From: Symbiodinium natans
Lineage: Eukaryota; Sar; Dinophyceae; Suessiales; Symbiodiniaceae
Direction of reading: 5' to 3'
DNA length: 64,000 bases
Assembly: GCA_905221605.1 (NCBI GenBank)
Contig: CAJNDS010002245.1
Location: forward strand, 1 to 64,000
Of the stretch, positions 1 to 9,956 are shown piece by piece. Position numbers and translations under genes: made by a program. How positions within the stretch are numbered: the stretch's first letter is position 1; each line of letters starts with the position of its first letter. The notes beneath the pieces are model-generated. The model saw nothing but the letters and a program-made list of their open reading frames with translations, was not told the DNA's origin and made no database searches.

Positions 1-204
1 TTGAGCTACCAGAGCACCAAGTAATGGCTGAATAAGGTCTACTACACTTGAGTACAACCAAGAGATGCACTAAACACTAGCGGCTCTACTTACATAATCA
101 CGAAACAAATAGTTCTGAAGCACTAGAAAGACCACTTGTATACTATTTCTGAAAAGCACAATTAGCATAAGCACACTTAAAAATGCGTAGTTGTTGCCTC
201 GTGA

Positions 205-500
205 CCGTGAAGGCGAACCAAAAAGCCAAAATACCAAAACCAAAAAACCAAAAACACCAAAACCAAAAAAACCAAAACCAAAAAAACCAAAAATACCAAA
301 AAACACCAATTTTCCGGGACTCTTGGAGAAGCCTCATAGGGATTTCCTGAGAGTCCCGGAAAATTGTTTTTTTTTGGTGTTTTTGGTGTTTTTGGTTTTG
401 TTTTTTTTTGTTTTTTTTGGTTTTTTTGGTTTTGTTTTTTTTGGTTTTTTTGGTTTTGGTTTTTTGTTTTTTTTGGTTTTGGTGTTTTTGGTTTTTCTAC
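205..500. repeat. large A/C-rich inverted repeat (CCAAAA / TTTTGG arms)
   Basis: The left arm (about 220-320) is built of CCAAAA-type units and the right arm (about 350-500) of TTTTGG-type units. The centre holds a clear stem: TTTTCCGGGACTCT near 311 pairs with AGAGTCCCGGAAAA near 350. The whole element could fold into a hairpin of about 130 bp per arm. The reading frames found on both strands here are a by-product of the simple repeat. Confidence 0.75.
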
Positions 501-626
501 TGTCCCGTGTATGCGATTTTAGTTGTATTTTAGTCTACGCCCTAGGAAATATGCTATATTGCACACCGAGTTTGCTTGCAGTGCAGCTGGGTGACTTGAG
601 ACAAGGCGAAAAAGGGTAGGTCACTG

Positions 627-672
627 GGGGGGGGGGGGGGGGTACCATATACTATATATATATATATATATA
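627..672. repeat. poly-G run followed by (TA)n
   Basis: About 16 consecutive G, then GTACCATATAC and a (TA)n tract. The same order (homopolymer G or C next to TA dinucleotides) recurs at 5060-5112 and 7724-7830. Confidence 0.8.
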
Positions 673-1141
673 GACACATAGACATATTCATCAACTGCTC
701 CAAGAATAACCCTGAACCCAAACCCTAAACCTGAACCCCAAACCCCTGAACCCCCTTCACGGGTGTTGGCGCTCGTCAGGCCTCGGCTCTCAGCGTAAAA
801 CAGGACTTGCCTGAGAAGACCCACTCTCTACTCATGAGAAGGTGACAAGAGAACCCTTCGGGGTTTAGGGTTCAGGGTTTAGGGTTGAGGAGAGGGACTT
901 GGGGTTCCCGGGAGCTTCGAGAGTTGAGGGAAGCTTGGGGTAGAGGGTTCAGATAGGCTTGAAGCCGCAAACTTGCGGAACCGTGCCCCCGCCTGCTACT
1001 CGCCCAGAGCCCAGCCCACAGACATTCGCAGACCCAGTTTCCCAGAACCCCTAGGGTGTAGGGTTCAAGCACCTACTTATCCAGCCTCATGATGTCGCGA
1101 ATGCCTCGCGAGCACCTTGCGACTCTCTGTTTTAAGTGCAG

Positions 1142-1230
1142 AGCTTTTGTTTAGCTCATGTTGCATGGCTGCCATGGCGTGCGCGTTACCGCACCTCTCC
1201 AGACCGCAGGACGGAAGCAACCCGTTACAA
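1142..1230 (+). CDS. candidate exon, unknown protein
   Basis: An open frame follows the acceptor GTGCAG (phase 1) and ends at CAA before GTGCGTTTAGGG, a GT donor fused to the telomeric repeat. It contains two in-frame ATGs (first at 1165) and could be a first exon. The readable peptide includes MAAMACALPHLSRPQ. No family is recognised. It is short enough that chance openness cannot be excluded. Confidence 0.35.
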
Positions 1231-1494
1231 GTGCGTTTAGGGTTTAGGGTTTAGGGTTTAGGGTTTAGGGTCGCATGCTGAATGTTTGGGGCTGGGGGGC
1301 TTCGGATGTCGGAGAAAGGAGCAATGAAGCTTTCAGAGTCTCCTAAACCCTAACCTTGAACCTTGAACCTCAAACCACTAAACCCTAAACCACTAATCCC
1401 TAAACCCTACATCCGGTTGGACTTTGAGGGTTCAGGGTTTTGGGGAAGGGGGTCTTGGGCTTAGCATCCTTCAGCTTGGGGTTTAGGGTTGAGG

Positions 1495-1832
1495 GTTTTA
1501 GGGTTTTAGGGTTTTAGGGTTTTAGGGTTTTAGGGTTTTAGGGTTTTAGGGTTTTAGGGTTTTAGGGTTTTAGGGTTTTAGGGTTTTAGGGTTTTAGGGT
1601 TTTAGGGTTTTAGGGGTTTTAGGGTTTTAGGGTTTTAGGGTTTTAGGGTTTTAGGGTTTTAGGGTTTTAGGGTTTTAGGGTTTTAGGGTTTTAGGGTTTT
1701 AGGGTTTTAGGGTTTTAGGGTTTTAGGGTTTTAGGGTTTTAGGGTTTTAGGGTTTTAGTGTTTTAGGGTTTTAGGGTTTTAGGGTTTTAGGGTTTTAGGG
1801 TTTTAGGGTTTTAGGGTTTAGGGTTTAGGTTT
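1495..1832. repeat. (TTTTAGGG)n array
   Basis: About 40 tandem copies of the 8-mer TTTTAGGG, nearly uninterrupted, then a short switch to TTTAGGG at about 1815-1855. It differs from the 7-mer that dominates the window and is locally homogeneous. Confidence 0.95.
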
Positions 1833-1939
1833 AGGGTTTAGGTTTAGGGTTTAGGCTTTCTCAGGGCAGCAAGCCTTTGGGGCTGAGAGTTTCGATGTCT
1901 TTTTGTTTGGGGCGGGGGCTTGCTAAACCCTAAGCCCTA

Positions 1940-2085
1940 ATTCCTAAAAACTAAACCCTAAACCCTAAACCCTAAATCCTAAATCCTAATCCCTAAACCC
2001 TAAACCTGAAAACCTAAACCTTAAAACCTAAACCCTAAACCCTAAACCCTAAACCCTAAAACCTAAACCCTAAACCTGAAACCCT
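1940..2085. repeat. degenerate (CCCTAAA)n array
   Basis: C-rich telomere-like units with single-base variants (CCTAAAA, CCCTGAA, CCCTAAT). It lies between a G-rich block upstream and the candidate exon at 2089. Confidence 0.85.
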
Positions 2086-2088
2086 AAG

Positions 2089-2147
2089 AGCCAAAGAAAC
2101 AGCCAACGAGCTGATTTTGCTGAAGGGCGCTAGCAAGAGACACGTAG
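2089..2147 (+). CDS. candidate exon, unknown protein
   Basis: After CCCTAAG, the frame GCC AAA GAA ACA stays open to GTA G before a consensus-like donor GTAATC at 2148. The peptide KETANELILLKGASKRH looks helical and soluble. Flanks are CCCTAAA repeat on the left and unique sequence on the right. The family is unknown. Confidence 0.35.
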
Positions 2148-2288
2148 GTAATCGCAGGTGCAGTGCTTTGAGTTTTTTTGGCAAGCCCGATGTACTGAGC
2201 CTTGATCACTGCAGTCGGAAATGCAAACCCCCTACCCTAAACCCTAAACCCTAAATCCTAAACCCTAAACCCTAAACCCTGAACACAG

Positions 2289-2414
2289 CATGGTTGCACC
2301 TTGATGATGGAACACTCGGGTGCGCAGCTCCAGAAATTCGCAAGGAGAACGTCAAGGGCTGTTGCGCAGAGTCCCTCCCCTAAACCCTCAACCTTCAACC
2401 GTCTCAACCACTAA
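2289..2414 (+). CDS. candidate terminal exon, unknown protein
   Basis: A frame of 41 codons starts after the acceptor AACACAG and closes with TAA inside the flanking C-rich repeat. The N-terminal part HGCTLMMEHSGAQLQKF reads as ordinary protein. The last third is Pro/Ser-rich, so the true exon may end earlier. No homologue is recognised. Confidence 0.38.
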   Translation, partial: HGCTLMMEHSGAQLQKFARRTSRAVAQSPSPKPSTFNRLNH

Positions 2415-2686
2415 ACCCTAGAGCCTAAACCCTAAACCCTAAACCGTGAACTTACAAATCCTTAGCCCGAAACTCCGGCGCGCCAGGGCCAAGCACCTGG
2501 CAGGCGGGCCATTTGGGGGAGGGGGGGGAGTTTAGGACTCCAGGCTGCCGTGGGGGTTCTAGAGATGGTTTTTTAGTGGGGGGGGGGGGTTTACTATTGG
2601 GGGGCGGGGAATATGTCATACTGTAACCAGCATTGTATGTAAGGCCACCCCTGCTGGTACCCCTACTTACAACAAGATTCCCTCAG

Positions 2687-2860
2687 CCTCCGACCCAGTC
2701 GGCGGGCTAAAAGGGCTGTGTGTAAACCCTCAACCCCCTAAAACCCTAAACCCTAAGCCCTAAACCCTAATCCCTGGTGCAGGTGAGAGCGCAGAGCCGT
2801 GTCGCCGACCCTGGCCTAAGCCACAGGCGATTGGTCGCGAGACCCCACCAAAAACCCTAA
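2687..2860 (+). CDS. candidate two-exon fragment, unknown protein
   Basis: Exon 2687-2721 (phase 1 in, phase 0 out, donor GTAAAC) joins exon 2783-2860 (acceptor GTGCAG|G, phase 0). The 61-nt intron is mostly CCCTAAA repeat. The second exon reads VRAQSRVADPGLSHRR and stops at TAA. Both exons are short, so this is tentative. Confidence 0.35.
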
Positions 2861-3405
2861 ACCCGCATGCCTGAAGGTCAGGAAACGACCTGACCCGCCC
2901 CTCCCATCCTTCCACTCCCACACCCAAACATGAGAATGGGAACGGTAGCCCCAACATTCTAGGTCTAGTGGCTTTCAAGCTAAGCCCAAAGCCTCTTTAG
3001 GGTTCAGGGTCTAGGGTTTCAAGGTAAGCCCGAAGAAGCCTCAAAGTTGAAACCCCTTACCATCATCAAACCCACGTCCATAAAGATATGGGAGCCGTAA
3101 ACCCTAAACCCTAAGCCCTAAACCCTAAACCCTAAACCCTAAACCCTAAACCTTAAACCCCAAAACCTAAACCCTAAACCCTAAACCCCATACCCCAAAT
3201 CCTGAACTGAAGCGGGAAAAGCGAGTTACCAAGGTGCAGGATTTAGGGCTTCGGGTCCAGGGTTGAAGCCGCAAGGAACAGGGTTTTTGTGCTGTCCGCA
3301 AGCCTCTTGTCCCTGGGTCAGTAGGTGCTTCGAGCCAGTTTGCATTCCTTCAAGACAAGAGTTAGGGTATGGCAAGGTGCGGGATTGCGGGTTGCGGGGT
3401 GTAAG

Positions 3406-4611
3406 GGTGGCGCCGGATGCCGGGAATGGTCTTCCAGACCGCGACGAATGCCACCCAGGGAGCTAGGCATTCACGGCACTCACTGCGGCGAGACAGGTAA
3501 TTACCACCTATGTACTTAAAGTAGCCGGTGGATTGCTTGAGCCAGCGTATCTGTCCAAGCTGAGTGGTCTCAAGAACTATCGCAATGATCCCAAGATCCA
3601 TGCGGTCTGCAGTGTTTCTACATTAAGCGGGCACCTGAAAGTAGAGTCGACGGTTCGGAACGGTTCCAGTCTGTTCCTGAGATTGTTTTGATTCTCCGCA
3701 GACCCTGTGGGGCTTTACAGGGCTTTACAGATGACCAAGCGGCAGGACGACTACGCAGTAACGCCATGGGTGGAAACGGCATCCACTAAACTGCTCCGCT
3801 CCGTTGCTCCGTACTCCTTTGCTGCGTGCCTCCTTGTAGCGCTTGGGGCCTAGGATGTAAGGCTCAAGGGCTCTGCACCCTGTGGTGCATCGGTGCAAAG
3901 CCGGTTTCGGACATTCATCCCTCCAAGTAAGCCAACCTAATCCAACCGTGAAACATCTCTCTGACCAACCGCAGGAACCAACTTTCCCACAGATACCCGC
4001 GAAACTCCAAGTCGGACAAGTGCAGTTCGCCTTGTCAAGTTACATACGATCCTGCGTATAGCGTTCATGCGCCTTCAAGTAGCTTCAACATACCTGCATC
4101 TTCAATCTCGACACAGGCGTTTCAGCTCCAGCCCAGACTTGTCCCTCAAGCCCCGCTTGAAGGTCCTGGGGTTCTTATAAGTAGGGTTCCATAAGATTCC
4201 GAGTGGAACCTTTCGACTTTCCATCCTAAACCCAAAGCTCGAGACCCTAAACCCTAATCTTAACCTTAGAACCCCCGAAAGCCCCCGAAAGCCCCCGACT
4301 CCCCCTAAACCCTAAACCCTAAACCCTAAACCCTAAACCCTAAACCCTAAACCCTAAACCCTAAACCCTAAACCCTAAACCCTGAACCCTGAACCCTGAA
4401 CCCTAAACCCTAAACCCTAAACCCTAAACCCTGAACCCTGAACCCTAAACCCTAAACCCTAAACCCTAAACCCTAAACCCTAAGCCCTAAGCCCTAAACC
4501 CTAAACCCTAAACCCTAAAAACTCAAACCTAAACCCTAAACCCTAAGCCCGCAGCCTGCGAGGCGACGGGGCGCGCTCGCGGAGCAGCTCGCACGCCTGG
4601 CGCGGACCAGG
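3406..4611 (+). CDS. candidate six-exon gene, unknown protein
   Basis: Proposed exons: 3406-3496, 3525-3640, 3731-3835, 3975-4055, 4117-4162 and 4555-4611. Phases agree across all joins (1, 0, 0, 0, 1). Donors are GTAATT, GTAGAG, GTAGCG, GTATAG and GTCCTG; several acceptors are AG|G or a strong CAG. Readable pieces include LSGLKNYRNDPKIHA, MTKRQDDYAVTPW and AFQLQPRLVPQAPLE. The final intron (4163-4554) is dominated by CCCTAAA and CCCTGAA units. The 28-nt second intron is unusually short and may be wrong. If the donor at 3836 is unused, the third exon ends at TAG 3851. No domain is recognised. Confidence 0.5.
4300..4550. repeat. (CCCTAAA)n array with CCCTGAA blocks
   Basis: A long C-rich array in which CCCTGAA variants occur as consecutive runs of two or three. 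This suggests local copying of variant units. It forms most of the last proposed intron of the 3406-4611 model. Confidence 0.95.
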
Positions 4612-4619
4612 GTTGGAGT

Positions 4620-4775
4620 GTTAGAGGTTTAGGGGGTTTAGGGGGTTTGGGGTAGGGGGTTTAGGGGGTTTAGGGGGGTTTGGGGGGTTTAGGAGGTTTA
4701 GGGGGTGTAGGGGGTGTAGGGGGTGTAGGGGGTTCAGGGGGGTTAAGGGGGCTTAGGGGGTTTAGGGGGTTTAAT
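4620..4775. repeat. G-rich TTTAGGGG / GGGTGTAG array
   Basis: G-rich units with extra G residues, facing the C-rich array across the exon at 4555-4611. The island is therefore bounded by CCCTAAA on its left and TTTAGGG-like repeat on its right. Confidence 0.9.
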
Positions 4776-5059
4776 GCTACCCCTTCACGGATCCCCCTGG
4801 AGAATCTAACTCCCGACTTCCCTACACACTACCAGCAGGGGTTCTCACGGGGACTTTTTTTCTGGGGAGGGGAGGAGGAGTAAAGAGGTGTACCATTTAC
4901 GGCCTGGGTCACAAGCCTATAGCCTCAACCTAAACCCTAAGCCCTGCATCCTTAGCGGGGTTTTTGGTAGGCTCAGGACCCCCAAGGCCCTGGGATCTGG
5001 ACTTGAGAGCCAAGGTTTTGGGGGTTGGTCGGTCTTGGGGGTGCCTCTCTTCTTCTGGT

Positions 5060-5112
5060 GTATGTGTGTGTATATATATGCTCACCCCCCCCCCCTCGAC
5101 AGACCCCGGAAG
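5060..5112. repeat. TG/TA + poly-C + TCGACAGACCCCGGAAG element, copy 1
   Basis: GTGTGTATATATATG, a run of about 12 C, then TCGACAGACCCCGGAAG (5096-5112). Those 17 bases recur exactly in reverse complement at 7758-7774, again beside a G homopolymer and TA repeats. Confidence 0.75.
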
Positions 5113-5279
5113 CAAAAAAAGGGCTGAGGGCGCGACGGACAGCAAAGCTGCACACAGTAGCCAGACACGTTAACACACAATAGAGCATATTTTTCGATTA
5201 GTACGGTTTTGTGTTCGCAATGAAAGATGCAGACAGATGTGAGAAGGACGCATGCTGTAAGGACCTGAACAATTTGCTC

Positions 5280-6480
5280 GACATCGTGGATTGCTATTAA
5301 TTTTAATAAGATTGCTCTTAGTTTTACTTGGGTTCCTATTAAGTTTATTAGGATTCATAGGCTTCGTATGAGTTCAATAGGAATCCTATTTAAATCAATA
5401 GGAACCCCATTAAAATGAATGAGAACCCTATTGAAATTAAGACGAGTCTTTTTTGAAAACTTAGTAAGAATCCTAGTACAATTAATAAGAACCTGGTTGA
5501 AATACGTAGAAGCTCCTATTGAAATTTCTTGGCGTCCTAAATTCAGAGGAACCATAGGAAGGCCATTCAAATGAATAGGAACCCTTTTGAATTCATAGGA
5601 ATGCTAATAAAATGAATAGGAACCCTACAAAAGAATCTATGAATTCTTTTTAAGAGGAACAGGAATCCGTTTAACATGAAGATGAATCCTATTAAAGGAT
5701 TAAGAGGAGCCAATAAAATGCTAAAAAAAAGTAATGTGGACCCTTCAAAACTTAAAACAATAAGAGTCGTACTGTTAGAATTATAATGAACCCAATTAAA
5801 ACATTTAATTTATAGGATTGCTAATAAAACAAATATGAGTTACAATAACATTACTTCGAGTCCAATTGAAATGAATAGGGAACAGGATTTAAAAACATAA
5901 TCGGAGCACTGTGGAATCTAGTAGGAATCCTATGAACATTATTAGGAATCCTGTCAACATGAATGAGAAACCCTGTTAAAATGAATACGAAGCCTATTCC
6001 AATTAATCAGAAGCCTTTTTAAATGAATAGGAAGCTTGTCAAAGCGAAAGGAACCCAATTAGAAATTGTAAGACATCTTATGAAAATGAATAAGAAGCCT
6101 ATTGAGATTAATAGGAATATGTATAAAATTTGTTATGAAGCTTATTAAAATTCTAAGACTTTTATTAAAACTAACTAGGAAGAAGAATGCTATTACAATT
6201 ACTCAGAATCGTATTCCAATTATTTGGCATTTGATTAAAATGAATAGGAATCAATATTAAACCCAATAAAGTCCTTGAATAGGCATCCTTTAAAATCTAA
6301 TACGAACCCCATCAAACAAATACAGGAATCCCATTGAAGATCACTTAGAATGCTAGTAAAATGATTAGGGGTCTTATTAATTAAATAAGGACTCCCATTA
6401 AAGTGAACAGGAGTATTGTTAAATTTAATAGGCAGCCTAAAACATAATAAGGAATCATATAAGAACCCCTGAAAAACTCT
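5280..6480. repeat. AT-rich degenerate minisatellite, AATAGGAATCC-type
   Basis: About 1.2 kb of AT-rich DNA in which AATAGGAACCCTATTAAAATG-like units of roughly 25-30 bp recur with heavy divergence. Many units are partly palindromic (AATAGGA..TCCTATT). No telomeric repeat interrupts it and no coding signal is seen. The ORFs crossing it look spurious. Confidence 0.8.
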
Positions 6481-7720
6481 TATCAAAAATCCAGTTTCTA
6501 AAAATCCAAAAATCCAAACATCCAAACATCCACCCCAAAGGTTTGGACTTTTGGAAACTCGAGCGGGGGCCTCAAAATCCAGAAATCGAGCAAATTCCTC
6601 GAGTTTCCAAAACCCCAAAAAAACCCACCCCAAGGTTTGGAGTTTTGGAAACTCGAGGAATTTGCTCGATTTTTGGATTTTGAGGCTCCCGCTCGAGTTT
6701 CCAAAAGATCCGAAACTTGGGTTGGAGTTTTTGGAGTTTTTTTGGCAACTCGAGGAATTTCCTTAAAATCCAAAAATCGAGCAAATTCCTCGAGTTTCCA
6801 AAATTCCAAAAATCCAAAAAAATCCACCCCAAGGTTTGGAATTTTGGAAACTCGAGGAATTTGCTCGATTTTTTGATTTTGAGGCTCCCGCTCGAGTTTC
6901 CAAAAATCCGAAACTTGGGTTGGAGTTTTTGGAATTTTGGAATTTTGGAAACTCGAGGAATTTCCTCAAAATCCAAGAATCGAGCAAATTCCTCGAGTTT
7001 CCAAAATTCCAAAAATCCAAAAAACCCACCCCAAGGTTTGGAATTTTGGAAACTCGAGGAATTTGCACGATTTTTTAATTTTGAGGCTCCCGCTGGAGTT
7101 TCCAAGAATCCGAAACTTGGGTTGGAGTTTTTGGAATTTTGGAATTTTGGAAACTCGAGGAATTTCCTCAAAATCCAAAAATCGAGCAAGTTCCTCGAGT
7201 TTCCAAAATTCCAAAAATCCAAAAAATTCCACCCCAAGGTTTGGAGTTTTGGAAACTCGAGGAATTTGCTCGGTTTTTGGATTTTGGGGCTCCCGCTCGA
7301 GTTTCCAAAAATCCAAACCTTGGGGTGGATTTTTTTGGAATTTTGGAAACTCGAGGAATTTGCTCGATTTTTGGATTTTGAGGCTCCCGCTCGAGTTTCC
7401 AAAAATCCAATCCTTGGGGTGGATTTTTTTGGATTTTTGGAATTTTGGAAACTCGAGGAATTCGCTCGATTTTTGGATTTTGAGGCTCCCGCTCGAGTTT
7501 CCAAAAATCCAAACCTTGGGGTGGATTTTTTGGAATTTTGGAAACTCGAGGAATTTGCTCGGTTTTAGGATTTTGAGGCTCCCGCTCGAGTTTCCAAAAA
7601 GCGGAACCCTGGGTTGGATTTTTTGGATTTTTTGGATTTTTTGGATTTTTTGGATTTTTGGATTTTTGGATTTTTGGACTTTTGGATTTTTGGAAACTCG
7701 AGGAATTTTGGAGTGGTGCC
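6480..7720. repeat. palindromic tandem repeat with CTCGAG boxes
   Basis: About a dozen diverged units of roughly 90-110 bp. Each has CTCGAGGAATTTGCTCGA, a TTTTTGGATTTTGAGG stretch and CCCGCTCGAGTTTCC. Arms appear in both orientations, so the array is largely self-complementary. Long ORFs (up to 326 codons) open on both strands because the palindromic unit lacks stops, and their peptides are repetitive. I do not annotate them as genes. Confidence 0.9.
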
Positions 7721-7723
7721 CCC

Positions 7724-7830
7724 CCCCCCCCCCCCTCCTGAACAGACCGGAGATATACTTCCGGGGTCTGTCGAGGGGGGGGGGGGTGACCATATATATA
7801 TATATATATCTATATCCATATATATATATA
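7724..7830. repeat. poly-C / TCTGTCGA / poly-G / (TA)n element, copy 2
   Basis: A run of about 16 C, CTCCTGAACAGACCGGAG, then CTTCCGGGGTCTGTCGA (7758-7774), about 12 G, TGACC and TA repeats. The inner part is an imperfect hairpin. It is the inverted counterpart of 5060-5112. Confidence 0.75.
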
Positions 7831-7988
7831 TGTGTATATATATGTATACACATGTGTGTGTGTGAGAGAGAGAGTGTGTGTGTGTGTGAGAGTGTGTGTG
7901 TGTGTGCGAGTGTGTGAGAGAGTGTGTGTGTGAGAGTGTGAGTGAGTGAGTGAGTGAGTGAGTGAGTGAGTGAGTGAGTGAGTGAGAC
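7785..7988. repeat. compound microsatellite (TA, TG, GA, GTGA)
   Basis: Successive TA, TGTA, TG, GAGAGT and GTGA tracts run straight into a CCCTAAA array at 7991. Confidence 0.95.
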
Positions 7989-7990
7989 TC

Positions 7991-8124
7991 TAAACCCTAA
8001 ACCCTAAACCCTAAACCCTAAACCCTAAACCCTAAACCCTAAACCCTAAACCCTAAACCCTAAACCCTAAACCCTAAACCCTAAACCCTAAACCCTAAAC
8101 CCTAAACCCTAAACCCTAAACCCA
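7991..8124. repeat. pure (CCCTAAA)n array
   Basis: Nineteen or so uninterrupted heptamers, one of the cleanest interstitial telomeric arrays in the window. It sits directly after the GTGA microsatellite. Confidence 0.97.
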
Positions 8125-8196
8125 CGAGAGCCTGGATCCTAGACCTCCTCGAGCCCATCAGCCCTAAATCCCAACTTCCATAGCCCTCGAAAACAA

Positions 8197-8303
8197 GTGG
8201 GGGTTTACGATAGTAGGGGAACCTTATTGGTGTCCTTATTATAAGGGAATCCTACCTATTTGAGGGTCTGTATTAGGGGTCCCTTATCATCGTAAACCCC
8301 CAC
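8197..8303. mobile_element. MITE-like element with 15-bp TIRs
   Basis: A perfect 15-bp terminal inverted repeat, GTGGGGGTTTACGAT at 8197 and its complement ending at 8303, encloses about 77 bp with CCTTATTATAAGGG-like sequence. There is no coding capacity. It is probably a non-autonomous DNA element. Confidence 0.7.
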
Positions 8304-8439
8304 ATCCTAGCATCCCTGACCCCTAAGTTCCTGCACCTGATCGCCCTTGCAACAGTAGACACCAGCATCCCTAGCCCTGAATGCAATTGGGGGTTGTTCT
8401 ACAGTATGGGGGTTTGGGTTTGGGGTTTAGGAATTTTAG

Positions 8440-8550
8440 GGGTGGATCGAGCCCAAATCACCTGTTCCCCAAGCGCCCCCGAGCCCTCGAAACTCAAAGT
8501 GGAAGGGCAAACCGAGTGGTCAGCAAAGGCAACTGAAGCAGGCGGGCGAG
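8440..8550 (+). CDS. candidate exon, unknown protein
   Basis: The acceptor GAATTTTAG|GG (phase 1) opens a frame of about 36 codons reading VDRAQITCSPSAPEPSK and EGQTEWSAKATEAGG, before C-rich repeat. Without a donor the frame ends at TAA about 8564. Composition is Ser/Ala/Pro/Glu-rich. No family is recognised. Confidence 0.42.
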
Positions 8551-8600
8551 GGAACCCTAAACCCTAAACTCTACACACTAAATCCTAAACCCTCCCTGAG

Positions 8601-8946
8601 CCGCGTTGGGGCAAGTTGAGTATGGTTCGTGGCTTGCTTGGAAGGGTTCTTGAAGGCTCATGTGACTCCCCGGGAATCTGTAGGCATCGCTGGCTGGAGC
8701 CTTATCTGGGGTCAGGTGCTGCCACTTCTAGGGGGTTAGTGTTTAGGGTTTAGGGTTTCGGGCCTTCGATTTTGACCGGTGCACTTCTGCCCATGCAGGT
8801 GCAGCCACTGGTTGGTGTCGCAGGCAGGGCCGTAACCGTAACCCCCTCAAGACTATAACCCCCTCAAGACTTTAGTTTTCGTGATGGTCCTTGTCCTGTC
8901 ATCCACCCGTTCCCAGTCCCGGGCTGGGGATTTCAGCATCCTATGA
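8601..8946 (+). CDS. candidate three-exon gene, unknown protein
   Basis: Exons 8601-8715, 8799-8831 and 8876-8946. Phases agree (1, 1). Acceptors are CCTGAG, CATGCAG|G and CTTTAG; donors are GTGCTG and GTAACC. The first intron carries TTTAGGG units. An ATG at 8622 could start translation (MVRGLLGRVLEGSCD). The last exon (VLVLSSTRSQSRAG) ends at TGA. About 72 codons. No domain is recognised. Confidence 0.4.
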
Positions 8947-9268
8947 TCCTATCCCGGGGGCGGGACGCAAGCTTGCTCCCTCACTGGCCATGACTACGCA
9001 AGTCTCAACCCATTGACATTCATGGCGCAAACCCTACACCCTAAACCCGAAACCCTCCAGCTTGGAAGATGTGAGAACGGGTTCCGCCCAATGAAGTCGT
9101 GGGCTTCACGGGTTTTAGGGCTTGGGGTCATGCTCTCATGGGGCTATGTGTTTTCTTGTCCATAAGCCTTCAAGTAGGGCTTAGGGCCCTAAACCTCAAG
9201 CCCTCAACCCTCAACCCTAAACCGTAAACCCAAACCCCAAACCCCAAACCCCAAACCTTAAACCCTAG

Positions 9269-9414
9269 GTACGGCGAGCGCTTGGGATCGCCACCGCTTT
9301 TCCTGACCGTTTCGGCTCAGAGCGAGCGACAAACAGAACGTCGCTGCCGCAAGTTGCATTGTCTTGTGACAAGTGCTTTTCAACCTCGATTAAGCCGGGC
9401 ACTCGGCTCCAAGG
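9269..9414 (+). CDS. candidate exon, unknown basic protein
   Basis: After CCCTAG|G (phase 2) a frame of 49 codons reads ERLGSPPLFLTVSAQ and RQTERRCRKLHCLV and ends near AAG G before GTTAGGGTTTAG. It is rich in Arg and Ser. Telomere-like repeat flanks both sides. A TAG lies at 9417 if the donor is not used. Confidence 0.42.
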
Positions 9415-9527
9415 GTTAGGGTTTAGTGTCGAGTTTCGGGTTAGGGTCTAGGGTTTGGGGTTTAGGGTTTACGTGTTTAGGGTGTGCGGTAGAGGGTTTA
9501 GGGTATAGGGTCGGGTTTTGGTTTAAG

Positions 9528-9596
9528 GGACGAAAATTTGGGCTGCACAAATGTAAACGAGCGCACAGGGAAGAGGGACACGTTTGCGTTCTGAGG
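9528..9596 (+). CDS. candidate exon, unknown protein
   Basis: Acceptor TTTAAG|G to donor AGG|GTGAAA. The phase-0 frame gives GRKFGLHKCKRAHRE. The +2 frame is also open (DENLGCTNVNERTGK), so the frame is uncertain even if the exon is real. Confidence 0.33.
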
Positions 9597-9604
9597 GTGA
9601 AACC

Positions 9605-9950
9605 CCAAACCCTCGACCCTAACCCCTAAACCCCTAAACCCCGAAACCCTCAACCCCTAAGCCCCAAAACCCTAAACCCCCAAACCCCGAAACTCCTAAA
9701 CCCATAAACCCAACACCCCTACACCCCAAAGCCCCGAAACCCCTAAGCCCCAAAACCCTAAACCCTTAAACCCTGAACCCCTGAGCCCTAAAGCCCCTAA
9801 GCCCCTAAGCCCCTAAATCCTAAACCCTAAACCCTAAACCCTAAACCCTAAACCCTAAACCTTAAACCCTAAACCCTAAACCCGAAGCCCCAAACCCCAA
9901 ACCTAAACCCCTAAACCCCAAACCCCTACACCCCCAAACCACAAACGAGG
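9605..9950. repeat. degenerate C-rich telomere-like block
   Basis: Mixed CCCTAAA, CCCCTAAA, CCCCAAA and CCCTAAG units. Several eight-base units alternate with heptamers. No gene is seen inside. Confidence 0.85.
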
Positions 9951-9956
9951 CCCCAG

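Noticed and set aside
191-619. 142-codon Pro/Lys then Phe/Val-rich ORF
   Set aside because: Translation of the CCAAAA/TTTTGG inverted repeat.
6498-7917. Overlapping ORFs of 80-326 codons on both strands
   Set aside because: They follow the period of the CTCGAG palindromic tandem repeat; peptides are the same few motifs repeated (e.g. NSRNLLDFW). No start context and equal openness on both strands.
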